Shown here: one piece after another, positions 7,585 through 16,337 of the stretch
Numbering within the stretch: the stretch's first letter is position 1
How the letters are laid out: each line of letters begins with the position of its first letter
Assembly (NCBI GenBank): GCA_964588995.1
Contig: CAZPQM010000010.1
Location: 1 to 64,000 of the forward strand
Direction: 5' to 3'
Length of the DNA stretch: 64,000 nt
Origin: CAZPQM01 sp964588995
GTDB lineage: Bacteria > Pseudomonadota > Alphaproteobacteria > Rickettsiales > UBA8987
Notes under the pieces: generated by a model
What the model was told of the DNA's origin: nothing
Database searches by the model: none
What the model saw: the letters and a program-made list of their open reading frames with translations, nothing else
Made by a program: the position numbers and the translations under genes

Positions 7585-9009
7585 CTAAAATAACCCGCGC
7601 AACCGATCCCTAAGGCCCTCAACATTGCGGTCGATACGGCCTTTATACCGGTCCAGCATATTCTGTTGGAATTCTTTAAGACTTTTCGGATCTACATCGG
7701 CTTTGAAGGTGGGCATCTGCCCGTAATAGCTCGGATGCGACGACAGATGCTCCGCTGCTACGGTGAAAACGGGGAAGCCGGGGATGAGGGTCACCTCTTC
7801 CAGTCGGAGCGACTTGACGACCCAGGCGGCGTGCGGTGCAAGTAGATCGTAGTTCGCATCCCGCAACAGGCGGATGACTTCCGGGGACGTGCCTTGCTCC
7901 GCTTCCATCCGGTCTATCGCGGTGGGAGCCACCTGCTCATAGCGTTTCAGCCATCCTTTGAAATCCTCCGCGCGCTGTTTGAGCGCCTGTATATAATCAT
8001 AATAAGCGCGCACATCACCCATCCGGAACTCGGTCGACGGAAGGCTAAGCCCTTTGCGTTCGCGCTCCTGCGCTTCAGCGGCTGCCTGAGTACGCGGCGT
8101 ATCCATCGCCGCGCGGAATACAGAAACATCATCCAACACCACCCGCCCGCGTAAGAGCTCATAGAGGGAGAGGTCGGCCGATATACGGTAGGCATCAAAG
8201 ATATTAAATTCCGGCTTTTGTGGGTCGGCAATCAACAGGTCTTTGACGTGCAGGCTGCCAAAGATCAGCGAAACATCCACCGAGGAGACGTTCACTTCGC
8301 TTTGCGCAATCGAAGACAGCGCGATCTCAATCGAGCGTTTCGCGATCCGATCCGCAGTAAACATGTAGATTACGCTTATGATCACGAACGCACAGAGCGC
8401 TCCGAATATACGCATGACCGCAAACAGCCCGGGATATTGATAGGCCTGATCAATTCCCTCACGCTCATCTAAGATGAACCGGAGCAGCGAGCCTATCGCC
8501 GGTTTTTCGAGCAGTTTAGCAAGTTTGGCGTCGGCTTCGCTACCATATTCTATGACGCTACCTACGCGCCGCAGCAGACCAGCGCCCAGCATCGCGAGCA
8601 AAAGCCCGCCTATCAGCATAATCGGCACACTTCCGGCAAGTGCATAAACATGTAAATCCATCAATGCGAGCACCGGCTTCGTACTCGCATAGGTTACGAA
8701 TTCCGCATAGGGCGTCTCCCGCATCATCCATTGCCCGATGCCATGCGTAACAGGGGCAAGCGCCAGCTTGCAGATCAACCCCAGACTGTAGCTCAGGGCA
8801 AACAGCATGCCGTTCACATTCAGAAACAAAAACAGCATGAACAGGAGGACAACCGTCGCATTCAAGCCCGGGGTCATCCCCGCGGCAAAGCCAAGAAAGA
8901 TGGCACCGAACAGTTGCGTGTAGGTATGCCCACCGCGAAGCACTTTGAGCAATTCAATGCCATTACGGATGGCGAAAGACACAAGAGAAAACAGGGATCT
9001 AACGGCCAT
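7585..9009 (-). CDS. Membrane protein with DUF2062-like N-terminus and AsmA-like periplasmic part
   Basis: 474 residues from ATG 9009 (MAVRSLFSLVSFAIRNGIEL). The first 160 residues contain several membrane helices with LFGAIFLGFAAGMTPGLNAT, resembling the TIGR03546/DUF2062-type proteins. A further membrane segment near residues 265-290 is followed by VDVSLIFGSLHVKDLLIADP and LYELLRGRVVLDDVSV, the kind of repeat seen in AsmA-like (TIGR03545-type) envelope proteins. In some gammaproteobacteria these two families are adjacent genes; here they appear to be joined in one shortened chain. The start overlaps the lipoprotein gene by 11 bp. Function unknown, possibly lipid or envelope homeostasis. Frame extends to 9207 but those residues are antisense-like and lie inside the lipoprotein gene. 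Confidence 0.65.
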   Translation of the reverse strand: MAVRSLFSLVSFAIRNGIELLKVLRGGHTYTQLFGAIFLGFAAGMTPGLNATVVLLFMLFLFLNVNGMLFALSYSLGLICKLALAPVTHGIGQWMMRETPYAEFVTYASTKPVLALMDLHVYALAGSVPIMLIGGLLLAMLGAGLLRRVGSVIEYGSEADAKLAKLLEKPAIGSLLRFILDEREGIDQAYQYPGLFAVMRIFGALCAFVIISVIYMFTADRIAKRSIEIALSSIAQSEVNVSSVDVSLIFGSLHVKDLLIADPQKPEFNIFDAYRISADLSLYELLRGRVVLDDVSVFRAAMDTPRTQAAAEAQERERKGLSLPSTEFRMGDVRAYYDYIQALKQRAEDFKGWLKRYEQVAPTAIDRMEAEQGTSPEVIRLLRDANYDLLAPHAAWVVKSLRLEEVTLIPGFPVFTVAAEHLSSHPSYYGQMPTFKADVDPKSLKEFQQNMLDRYKGRIDRNVEGLRDRLRGLF

Positions 9010-9241
9010 AGAGTCGGTAATCTTCGCGGATACGTTCCTGCTGCTCGAGCGTACGGTTGATATCGCGCTCAGTGGCCCGCATCTGCTCCCATTGGCGGCG
9101 CTCCAACTCGCGGATGCAATTGCTAAAGGCGGCAGTGCCTTCGCTGAAGCCGCGTTGCTCGCACGTAGCGTGATTTTGCTCGTCCAGCGTGGCGGAACAG
9201 GCAGCAAGCAGCGCTAAAATGAGGAAACTGAAATACTTCAT
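8999..9241 (-). CDS. Small lipoprotein
   Basis: 80 residues from ATG 9241: MKYFSFLILALLAAC is a lipoprotein signal with lipobox LAAC, so the mature chain begins at Cys15. The mature part has a second and third Cys (CEQRGFSEGTAAFSNC) and a charged helical tail (RELERRQWEQMRATERD). This pattern is seen in short alphaproteobacterial lipoproteins of unknown function. It overlaps the downstream membrane protein start by 11 bp, indicating coupled translation. Confidence 0.7.
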   Translation of the reverse strand: MKYFSFLILALLAACSATLDEQNHATCEQRGFSEGTAAFSNCIRELERRQWEQMRATERDINRTLEQQERIREDYRLYGR

Positions 9242-9284
9242 AGCGCGGAGTATAACGCAGAACGATAGCCGATTGAAACGGAAA

Positions 9285-9635
9285 TTATTTGCTGCGGCTG
9301 TCTTTGACCGAAACATGCTCCGCGAAAAGCGATAGCGCCTCAGGCTTGATCAGCTCGCAGGTGACGGAGTCTGCCAGCTCGTCTTTCAACACGAAATCGA
9401 GCACGAAATCCATAAGCTTTTCAATCAGCACGAATTCAGTTTCATTGACCGCTTCCACCAGTGATTTGGTGAGTTCGCAGTAATCGAGCGTATCGTTAAT
9501 ATCGTCACTTGCCTTTGCTTTGCTGCTATCCATCTCAATCCACAAATTGATCAGGATCGGCTGACGGCGGTGGCGCTCATGCGTATAAAGCCCGATAACG
9601 GGCTGAGTGCGGATATGTTTGAGAGAAATTTGCAT
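9285..9635 (-). CDS. folB: Dihydroneopterin aldolase-like protein
   Basis: 116 residues of the FolB/T-fold family: IGLYTHERHRRQPILINLWIE at the N-terminus (the I.G...E...Q....D pattern), DYCELTKSLVEAV in the middle, and a basic-hydrophobic ELIKPEAL strand near the end. FolB cleaves dihydroneopterin to 6-hydroxymethyl-dihydropterin in folate synthesis; FolX-type epimerase is an alternative. The gene lies 29 bp downstream of a pteridine-reductase-like SDR, which supports a pterin role for both. Confidence 0.8.
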   Translation of the reverse strand: MQISLKHIRTQPVIGLYTHERHRRQPILINLWIEMDSSKAKASDDINDTLDYCELTKSLVEAVNETEFVLIEKLMDFVLDFVLKDELADSVTCELIKPEALSLFAEHVSVKDSRSK

Positions 9636-9664
9636 GAGGTCTTCTTTTTGGTTGATGAGGGTGA

Positions 9665-10381
9665 TTAGAGCAGGTGGTCGCCGTTATCAAGGAAGATACA
9701 GCCACCGGTCATGGCGCGCTGGTGCAGCAGAAAGGTAATCGTCTCTGCAATATGTTCCAGCTTGACCACATTATTAAGCGGTGAGCGTTTAATACGCGTT
9801 TCGATATATTCAGGTTTAATATTATCGTTAAATTCAGTCATTCCAAGCGCAATACCATTTACGCGAATTTTCGGTGCGAGTGAGCGAGCCGCCATTTCAT
9901 TAATCGCGAACAGGGTCTTTTTTGAGAGCAGGTAAGGCACATAGCGCTCGGTCACGCGGGTAATATAGGTATCGATGATGTTGATCACCGCCCCGTCCTC
10001 CGTCTGCTTTGCCATCGCCTGCATGAGGAAGAACGGTGCCTTGGCATGGATCGCCATATTCTGATCGAACTTACTTTCATCGGTATCCTCAAATCGGTCC
10101 GGCTCAAAAATCGAAGCATTATTGATCAGCACATCGACAGGGCCGAGCGCGTCATTAATGCGAGGGATTAGGGCGAGTGTTTCGTCATTATCGAACAGAT
10201 TCGCCTGAAAAACTTCCACACGGCGGCCGGTCTCGGTGCTAACTTGCTCCGCAACGTCTTTCGCGCTCTCTTCTCCACGGTAATAATGCAAGGCAAGGTC
10301 ATAACCCTGTTTAGCCAAATGGGTTGCCACCCCACTGCCGATACGGCCAGAGGCGCCTGTTATGAGTACGGTTGAAGTCAT
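9665..10381 (-). CDS. SDR oxidoreductase, pteridine reductase/FolM-like
   Basis: 238-residue Rossmann short-chain dehydrogenase. N-terminal TGASGRIG cofactor motif, LINNAS (85-90), catalytic Tyr150 and Lys154 in YLLSKK. The usual catalytic Ser is replaced by an Asp at 137 in NIIDTY, as in PTR1/FolM pteridine reductases, which reduce dihydropterins or dihydrofolate with NADPH. The adjacent folB fits this. So the enzyme may supply tetrahydrofolate or tetrahydromonapterin. The specific substrate is inferred; SDR membership is certain. The toxin relic lies directly upstream. Confidence 0.82.
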   Translation of the reverse strand: MTSTVLITGASGRIGSGVATHLAKQGYDLALHYYRGEESAKDVAEQVSTETGRRVEVFQANLFDNDETLALIPRINDALGPVDVLINNASIFEPDRFEDTDESKFDQNMAIHAKAPFFLMQAMAKQTEDGAVINIIDTYITRVTERYVPYLLSKKTLFAINEMAARSLAPKIRVNGIALGMTEFNDNIKPEYIETRIKRSPLNNVVKLEHIAETITFLLHQRAMTGGCIFLDNGDHLL

Positions 10382-10428
10382 AGCGGCTCTGCATAGCAGA
10401 GTTTGCAGCCAGAGTCATGCAATAATCC

Positions 10429-10680
10429 TCAGTAATGATAACGACAGGCGGCAATATAGCGCATATCTTTATCCGGTTATAGATAAGCCGGTGTTTTTTA
10501 TCGATACGACGAGACCAGTAGCGCTCCATTGGTATTTCAGCGGTTCCGGACTACCAGTACCTTCTAAAGGCTGGCGGAGTGTTTCCTTAATAAGTGCGTT
10601 AATGCGCTTGAGCATTTTTTATCGGTCTGTTGCCAATAAAGATATTCCTCCCGTGCATGGCTTGACCAAACGAGATTCAT
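10429..10680 (-). pseudogene. Frameshifted YoeB-type toxin
   Basis: Read on the minus strand from ATG 10680: MNLVWSSHAREEYLYWQQTD, then after a frame change LKRINALIKETLRQPLEGTG and SPEPLKYQWS, then after another change YWSRRIDKKHRLIY, and after a third PDKDMRYIAACRYHY followed by TGA at 10431-10429. These pieces laid end to end reproduce a complete YoeB mRNA interferase, including the YWSRRID..HRL motif and the C-terminal YHY. At least three frameshifts mean it is dead. The antitoxin remnant overlaps its start by the usual ATGA. Confidence 0.88.
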
Positions 10681-10760
10681 TCTTCGATAAGTGAATGTGC
10701 TTTTGCCTTGCCGGCTTCAACCTCCTCGATCGACGCAGCTCTGCGGGTGATCTCATGCAT
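10677..10760 (-). pseudogene. C-terminal remnant of YefM-type antitoxin
   Basis: The 27 codons MHEITRRAASIEEVEAGKAK and AHSLIEE end in TGA overlapping the YoeB relic's ATG (ATGA). Position directly before yoeB and the helical, charged sequence fit the C-terminus of a YefM/Phd antitoxin. The DNA-binding N-terminal part is missing; the preceding sequence runs into the end of the DUF882 gene at 10778. Identified mainly by context. Confidence 0.6.
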
Positions 10761-10777
10761 AAATGAGAAAAAGATAC

Positions 10778-11401
10778 TTAAGAGGTCCAGCTGCGGACGC
10801 GGCCCGTATCAAGGTGCACAAAGCCCGAGCGGGAATAATATCCAACGCCGCCTTCGCCCATATTCAGTGCTACTTTTTTCACATCGCGCAAATCGCGATC
10901 CGGCAGACGAATATCGATCGCCTGTCCTTTAGTATGGTAACTGCTTTTCGCAACACCCTTGCCGCGCGCGCGAAGCATTTCGTTGGTTTTCGGCGAGCGG
11001 TAAGCAGAAATAACCTGAAATTCCGATGAACTCCCTACTTGTTCCTGTACCCGCACGAGCAGCTTCAGCAAATCTGTATCAATTTGAGTCACATCGCCGC
11101 TGCGGTGATCGCGCAGCAGGTAGTTGATTTCCCGCAGCGCATCCCGGTTAAACCGGCCACGCTCATAAAAGCAGACATCGTTCAACCGCTCACCGGTATG
11201 CAGGTTATGCAGGCTGAGCACCTGTTCGCGTACAGTGCGGCTACGACGCCGGAAAAAGGACGAGAAAGCGTTATCGCTGCTACCCGATAAACTATTAATA
11301 TTCAATGAAAAAGCGTCCGCAACCTCCGGAAGTAACATTCCGGTTACAGCGGCTCCCCCTACAACAGATTTGACAAAATCCCGACGACTGCGATCAGCCA
11401 T
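10778..11401 (-). CDS. DUF882/YcbK (MepK-like) murein peptidase, Tat-exported
   Basis: 207 residues. N-terminus MADRSRRDFVKSVVGGAAVT carries a twin-arginine signal (SRRDFV) and hydrophobic stretch, so export folded by Tat is expected. The C-terminal half is a peptidase M15-like DUF882 domain with metal-binding motif SSYHTKGQAIDI (His and Asp) and the second GFVHLDTG. E. coli MepK (YcbK) cleaves 3-3 crosslinks in murein. The gene lies 47 bp downstream of a YcbB-like L,D-transpeptidase that makes such crosslinks, the same pairing as ycbB-ycbK in E. coli, so maker and cutter are co-expressed. Confidence 0.9.
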   Translation of the reverse strand: MADRSRRDFVKSVVGGAAVTGMLLPEVADAFSLNINSLSGSSDNAFSSFFRRRSRTVREQVLSLHNLHTGERLNDVCFYERGRFNRDALREINYLLRDHRSGDVTQIDTDLLKLLVRVQEQVGSSSEFQVISAYRSPKTNEMLRARGKGVAKSSYHTKGQAIDIRLPDRDLRDVKKVALNMGEGGVGYYSRSGFVHLDTGRVRSWTS

Positions 11402-11448
11402 ACCAGATCCTCCTCACGCCTCTTTTATTTTTTCAAAGCCGGCATCCC

Positions 11449-13230
11449 CTACAAAACCAGCTTGCTTTCGAGAAGACGGTCTTTACCGTATTTGTCTTCT
11501 CTATAAATAATTGTACCATCTTTTTGCGCCCATGTCGTCATATAGATCATATAGAGCGGAATAGGCTTCGTATTTGTTCTTACACTAACCGGATTGCCTT
11601 TGTCACTCGATTTTTCGCCGTAATAAAACTCGTTTACTTTTTCCGGGGTAAACTCCTCGTTTCCCTGCAATAAGAGATTGGCCAGCTTATCCGGCTCTTT
11701 AATACGCACGCAGCCCGAACTGAAATTACGCGCATCCGATGCAAATAGATGTTCTTGCGGGGTTCCATGCATATAAATGACCCCCCCGCCCACCAGATTA
11801 AACCGGATTTTACCCAGTGCATTGCTGATACCGGGCTTCTGCCGGATGATGTAAGGTAAGTTCTGTTTATTATATTTCGTTAGCGACGCCCAGTCGACAC
11901 CTTCGGCGCGTACCAGCTTCCCGTCCTGATAGTGCAGCAGTTTGAACCCTTCCTGTTCTGCCAGTTCGGGATTTTTCGCCATACGGGGAATTATATAATC
12001 AACGGCGATACGCTGCGTCGCAGTCCAGTGCGGGTTGAATGACACTTCGTTGATCTCAGAAATCATAGTGGGTGTGGGATGCGCCGGTTTACCGACGATA
12101 ATCGGCATGGAAAACAGCTCTTCATTGCGCTCGATCGCATAGAGCCAATAGGTCGGAATATTGACGATAATGAATTTTTCACCGAAATCTTCCGGCAACC
12201 AGCGCCAGCGTTCCATATTCAGCTTTACTTTACGAATTCGCTCCAGCACCGGCACGTTCAGACTCTCAATGGTTTTCGGGCCGACAATGCCATCATCATC
12301 CAGTTGATGCGCATATTGAAAGCGCCGCAGCGCTTCGACCATAGTTTGGTCATAAAAATGACGCTGTTGCTTGCGGTTGGTTTCATAGATTGTATTAAAT
12401 TCCGGGCTATCTGCGCTGAGCCAGCCGCCCTCCACCAGCCGCTTCCGCAATAAGGGCACCCGCGGATCATCCATTTGCGGATAGAGCGTTTTGCCTTCCG
12501 GAATGAAGGTAAGTCCGCCATAGCCGTGAATATCAATCAGCTTTTTTAGCCCCTTGCGGAGCAAATGATATTGGTCGTGACGGGGGCCGAGCTTATCCAG
12601 CTCACCGATTGCGTTGCGGGATTTTAGAGCGCGTGACAAAATGGCCACTTCGTCCACCGCGCGCGTTGTATAAATATTATCTGCTCCGACCGTTTCCGGA
12701 TCGTACCGTCCGGTCATCACATGGTGGATAAAGTTAAGCACCATCTGGCTGATATACAGATCAGTCGCTGCCGGTTGCTGCATGAGCTCGATACGCGCTC
12801 GGATAATGCCAAGGTTATAATCGAGTGGATTCAGGCCGTGCAGTTCGGCCGCCGTGAGAAAAGTAATCAGCTCTTCTGCCAGCGGTGTGGCTTTACCGTT
12901 GGTTTTAAGCCAGATAGGCCGGTAACCGCGCGTAGAATAGAGTTTGGTCAGTTCCTGCTGTTGTAGTTCGATGCCACTTACAATAAGAGGCGCTTCATCC
13001 TGCAAAAGCTGTTGAAGCGGGGCAGCGCCAATAACGGTCGGCGGCCCAAAGGCTATAGCATCTTCTGCTTGATGCGGGGACACCTCAGTATATTCCTCTT
13101 CCGTGGTGTCCGTATTCTCAGCAGCCGTTTCCTGAGTAGAAGCATCCGCATCCGTCGCTTCGGCGTGTGCAGAAAAGGGAAGCGTGACACCAAAGAGCAG
13201 CGCTAGCAATGCAACAATCGTTATTTTCAT
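11449..13230 (-). CDS. ldtD: L,D-transpeptidase of the YcbB/LdtD type
   Basis: 593 residues. Sec signal peptide MKITIVALLALLFGVTLPFS cleaved near AHA; an acidic linker; a scaffold region with a peptidoglycan-binding helix set around 285-320 (ALRRFQYAHQLDDDGIVGPK); then a YkuD catalytic domain with HGTPQEHLFASDARNFSSGC, catalytic Cys507 in SSGCVRI. YcbB enzymes form 3-3 crosslinks between meso-DAP residues in the periplasm and give beta-lactam tolerance. The downstream DUF882 peptidase is its functional counterpart. Divergently transcribed from the DUF2339 gene. Confidence 0.93.
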   Translation of the reverse strand: MKITIVALLALLFGVTLPFSAHAEATDADASTQETAAENTDTTEEEYTEVSPHQAEDAIAFGPPTVIGAAPLQQLLQDEAPLIVSGIELQQQELTKLYSTRGYRPIWLKTNGKATPLAEELITFLTAAELHGLNPLDYNLGIIRARIELMQQPAATDLYISQMVLNFIHHVMTGRYDPETVGADNIYTTRAVDEVAILSRALKSRNAIGELDKLGPRHDQYHLLRKGLKKLIDIHGYGGLTFIPEGKTLYPQMDDPRVPLLRKRLVEGGWLSADSPEFNTIYETNRKQQRHFYDQTMVEALRRFQYAHQLDDDGIVGPKTIESLNVPVLERIRKVKLNMERWRWLPEDFGEKFIIVNIPTYWLYAIERNEELFSMPIIVGKPAHPTPTMISEINEVSFNPHWTATQRIAVDYIIPRMAKNPELAEQEGFKLLHYQDGKLVRAEGVDWASLTKYNKQNLPYIIRQKPGISNALGKIRFNLVGGGVIYMHGTPQEHLFASDARNFSSGCVRIKEPDKLANLLLQGNEEFTPEKVNEFYYGEKSSDKGNPVSVRTNTKPIPLYMIYMTTWAQKDGTIIYREDKYGKDRLLESKLVL

Positions 13231-13350
13231 GCTTCGAGTTTAACCATGGTTGGGCTGTATTGGCAACGATTTGTGAATAAGCAGCGCATACGGCATAGAG
13301 TTCATTACCATCTCATTGCCGGGTTACCAACTATTTGGCAGTATTATTTC

Positions 13351-16011
13351 ATGCAAGGGTTATTTATTTTATTTGCGCTGTTTGCCGCTATTTCCGCTCT
13401 GATAATGCCCTGGGTGGCGCTTGCGCGCATCAACCGGCTGGAAGATGAGCTGATCAAACTCCGCAAAATACTTGGTGCATTAACCAGAGGCGAGACACGC
13501 TCCGCACCGACAGCCGCAACCACGGCAAGCGTAACGGAGCCGTCTATTTCAGCTAAACCAACGCCTACCGAAAGCAAGCCGGTAGCCCCTGAACCGCCTG
13601 CGGATAGCACCCCTCAGCGTGCCGAGCCGGAGCCGGATACGCCCAAACCTTCTTTTGAAGAACGGTTCGGGGCGCGGATGCCGGTCTGGATTGGCGGGAT
13701 AGCCCTAGCCCTCGGCGGGCTGTACCTCGTGAAATACTCCATTGACGCCGGCTGGTTGAGCCCAATGAACCGGGTGATTCTGGGATTACTGCTTGGGCTT
13801 GGCCTGCAATGGGGTGCAGCGCAGTGCCGCAAACGTCCGGATATGGCGAACGGTCGGCGCATAGGTCAGGCGCTTGCGGGGGCGGGCATTGTCGTGCTCT
13901 ATGTCGCCATCTTTGCCGCTGCTTCGCTCTACAGCCTGATTGCGCCGTGGCTTGGGTTTCTGGGTATGGGTGTCGTTACGGCAGCCGCGCTCGTCCAGAG
14001 CCTCAAATTCGGTGCTCCGATAGCGCTGATCGGTTTGCTGGGTGGTTTTCTCACCCCGGCGCTCATCAGCAGCAACCAGCCGGATGTCATGATGCTCCTG
14101 CTGTATGTGTATATCGTCTTTTCCGGGCTGATGGTGGTGATCCGCAAAGAACGCTGGTGGATGCTCTCGCTCCCGACGATGCTCGGAGCGTTTGCGTGGG
14201 TTGCCCTTTGGCTCGGCACCAGCTTTACACCGGATGATACGATCTGGCTCGGGCTGTTCCTCGTTGCCGTCAGTGCAACAACGGTGATTACCAGCCACCG
14301 GGAATTTATTGAAGGTGAAAAGGCGGTCACGCTAAAGGGCCATCTGCGCCCCACCGCGATCCTGAATTATATCAGCCTTGCCACCGCCCTGCTTTTTACC
14401 GGGATCCTTGCCGCGGAAGGCGGCTTCGGCATGATGCAGTGGGTCTTATTCCTGATCTTATCGCTCGGCGCGGTCGGGCTGGCCTGGTTTGACGACCGGC
14501 ATTACGGCTTTGCCCCCTGGGCAGCAATGGCGGTCAATCTCATCATGCTATTTGTCTGGGAGCCGCATGATGCGAACATCGCCCGCTGGGGCTTCTATGC
14601 CGTCCTCTTCGGCGCGCTCTTTGCCGGGCTAGGCTATCGCCTGATGTGGAAAGCACGGCTACCGCTGCTCTGGGCCGGTTTGTGCGGATTCGCGCTGATA
14701 GGCTATTACCTGCTCGCCGCCTATCGGTTGTATGATGTCGAAACCATCGGCAATATCTACCTGTTCTGGGGTTGGGTAGGGCTCGCACTCGCCGCCTTTG
14801 CCGCCTATACGGTTACGACGCTGCAACGCGCCATGCGCCCCGGCAAGACGCAGGATTACTGCATTGCCCTGTTTGCGCTGGTTTGTACGGCACTTCTGAC
14901 CCTCGCTCTCGCGCTGGAGATGCGCTACGAATTCCTCTCGCTCGCCGTTGCGCTGGAGATGCTCGCCGTCATGTGGATCTATCACCGCCTGCTGCTGCCG
15001 GGCCTGCCGCATATTGCGATTGCGCTTGCAGTGGTGTTCGGTTTTCTCCTCCTGCCGCAATGGCTGCTTGCAGGCCAGCTTGCGCTGAAAGGGTTGTTTG
15101 ATCAAACGGTGCGTCTTCCGGTGGATCTGCCGGTGATGCAATGGCCGCTCGTGCAGCTCGCGATCCCGGCTGGCTGTTTTATCGCGACCGCGCGCCTGTT
15201 CGAGCGGCATCGCCTGATCCCGCGTTTTATGAAAGTGGCGGATATCATCGCAATCGTGCTGCTTACGCTTGCGGGCTATTACCTGATGCGGACATTCTTC
15301 CTGACAGGGAATGCGGACCCGCTTTATTTCAAGCCGAGTTTCTGGCAGCGTGGACTGGTCACGACTGGCTGTTTTCTCGCCGGGTTACTCTGCGTGTGGA
15401 TTGCGCAAAAACGGCAGGCCTCGCATATCGGCGTGACCGGTATGGTGCTTTGCGCTGTTGCGCTGTTCCGGGTGGTGTATTTTGATATCGTTATTTCCAA
15501 CCCACTTATCATCTGGCACCAGATACACGGCGTACCCCTCTTCAACACGCTCACGCTGGTTTACATGGTGCCCTTTGCGCTGACGCTGCTGCTCGAGCGG
15601 ATGATAAATCTCGAGCATTTCCCGAAATGGCATAAGGCGCTGCACATTGCACAGTTTCTGATATTGTTTGCGTTTATTACCCTTTCGGTGCGGCAGGTAT
15701 TTGATGATAATAATGTGCTCGCACACCAACCGGGTCAGGCTAGCAATTTGGAAATGTACAGCTATTCCGTCGTCTGGCTGTTATTTGGTATTGGGCTCTT
15801 ATTTGCAGGGATTTACAAGCAAAGCCGCTCTATCCGCTATGCTTCGATGGGTGTCATGCTGCTCGCAATCGGTAAGGTGTTCCTGTATGACGCGAGCGAG
15901 CTGGAGGGGCTGCTCCGCGTCGCCTCCTTCCTTGGGCTGGGCGCAAGCCTCATTGGCCTCAGCTGGGTCTATTCCAAATATGTATTGGTAAGCCATGCAA
16001 AGGCTGATTAA
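13351..16011 (+). CDS. DUF2339 polytopic membrane protein
   Basis: 886 residues from ATG 13351. An N-terminal membrane helix (MQGLFILFALFAAISALIM), a short coiled coil (INRLEDELIKLRKILGAL), a Pro/Ala/Glu linker, then FEERFGARMPVWIGGIALAL, the DUF2339 hallmark, followed by some 24-28 hydrophobic helices running to the end. Members of this family are very large inner-membrane proteins of unknown function. An upstream in-frame ATG at 13246 would add 35 residues that precede the first helix and lack family likeness. The last 17 bp overlap dgkA. Hydrophobicity throughout argues for many transmembrane segments; nothing catalytic is visible. Confidence 0.85.
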   Translation: MQGLFILFALFAAISALIMPWVALARINRLEDELIKLRKILGALTRGETRSAPTAATTASVTEPSISAKPTPTESKPVAPEPPADSTPQRAEPEPDTPKPSFEERFGARMPVWIGGIALALGGLYLVKYSIDAGWLSPMNRVILGLLLGLGLQWGAAQCRKRPDMANGRRIGQALAGAGIVVLYVAIFAAASLYSLIAPWLGFLGMGVVTAAALVQSLKFGAPIALIGLLGGFLTPALISSNQPDVMMLLLYVYIVFSGLMVVIRKERWWMLSLPTMLGAFAWVALWLGTSFTPDDTIWLGLFLVAVSATTVITSHREFIEGEKAVTLKGHLRPTAILNYISLATALLFTGILAAEGGFGMMQWVLFLILSLGAVGLAWFDDRHYGFAPWAAMAVNLIMLFVWEPHDANIARWGFYAVLFGALFAGLGYRLMWKARLPLLWAGLCGFALIGYYLLAAYRLYDVETIGNIYLFWGWVGLALAAFAAYTVTTLQRAMRPGKTQDYCIALFALVCTALLTLALALEMRYEFLSLAVALEMLAVMWIYHRLLLPGLPHIAIALAVVFGFLLLPQWLLAGQLALKGLFDQTVRLPVDLPVMQWPLVQLAIPAGCFIATARLFERHRLIPRFMKVADIIAIVLLTLAGYYLMRTFFLTGNADPLYFKPSFWQRGLVTTGCFLAGLLCVWIAQKRQASHIGVTGMVLCAVALFRVVYFDIVISNPLIIWHQIHGVPLFNTLTLVYMVPFALTLLLERMINLEHFPKWHKALHIAQFLILFAFITLSVRQVFDDNNVLAHQPGQASNLEMYSYSVVWLLFGIGLLFAGIYKQSRSIRYASMGVMLLAIGKVFLYDASELEGLLRVASFLGLGASLIGLSWVYSKYVLVSHAKAD

Positions 16012-16333
16012 GGCCTTCGGCTACTCGTGCAGCGGGCTGATGCGGTGCTACCGTGAAGATCCCGCGTTCCAGCAGGAGATATGGCTTGCCGCCGTCTTAA
16101 TTCCGCTGGGGCTTTGGATAGGCGAGAGCTGGCTCGAAAAAGCAGTCCTAATCGGCTGCGTGCTGCTCGTAATCGCCATTGAACTGCTTAACAGTGCGAT
16201 AGAATCGCTGGCTGACTTAGTAAGCCCGGAATTTCATCCGCTGGTGCAAAAAGCCAAAGATGCCGGTAGTGCTGCCGTACTCATCAGCCTGCTTTCGCTA
16301 TTGGCGTTCTGGGTGCTGGCGTTGGTTGCCTGA
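15995..16333 (+). CDS. dgkA: Diacylglycerol kinase (prokaryotic type)
   Basis: 112-residue integral membrane kinase with three helices. The DgkA signature is complete: ELLNSAIESLADLVS with the active-site Glu, then HPLVQKAKDAGSAAVLIS. It phosphorylates diacylglycerol, released for example by periplasmic glycan modification, back to phosphatidate at the inner membrane. Begins within the last codons of the DUF2339 gene, so co-translated with it. Ends 4 bp before the convergent secB. Confidence 0.93.
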   Translation: MQRLIKAFGYSCSGLMRCYREDPAFQQEIWLAAVLIPLGLWIGESWLEKAVLIGCVLLVIAIELLNSAIESLADLVSPEFHPLVQKAKDAGSAAVLISLLSLLAFWVLALVA

Positions 16334-16337
16334 ATCC

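Noticed and set aside
9010..9207. N-terminal extension of the DUF2062/AsmA-like protein
   Set aside because: Those codons lie inside the lipoprotein gene and show no membrane or family features.
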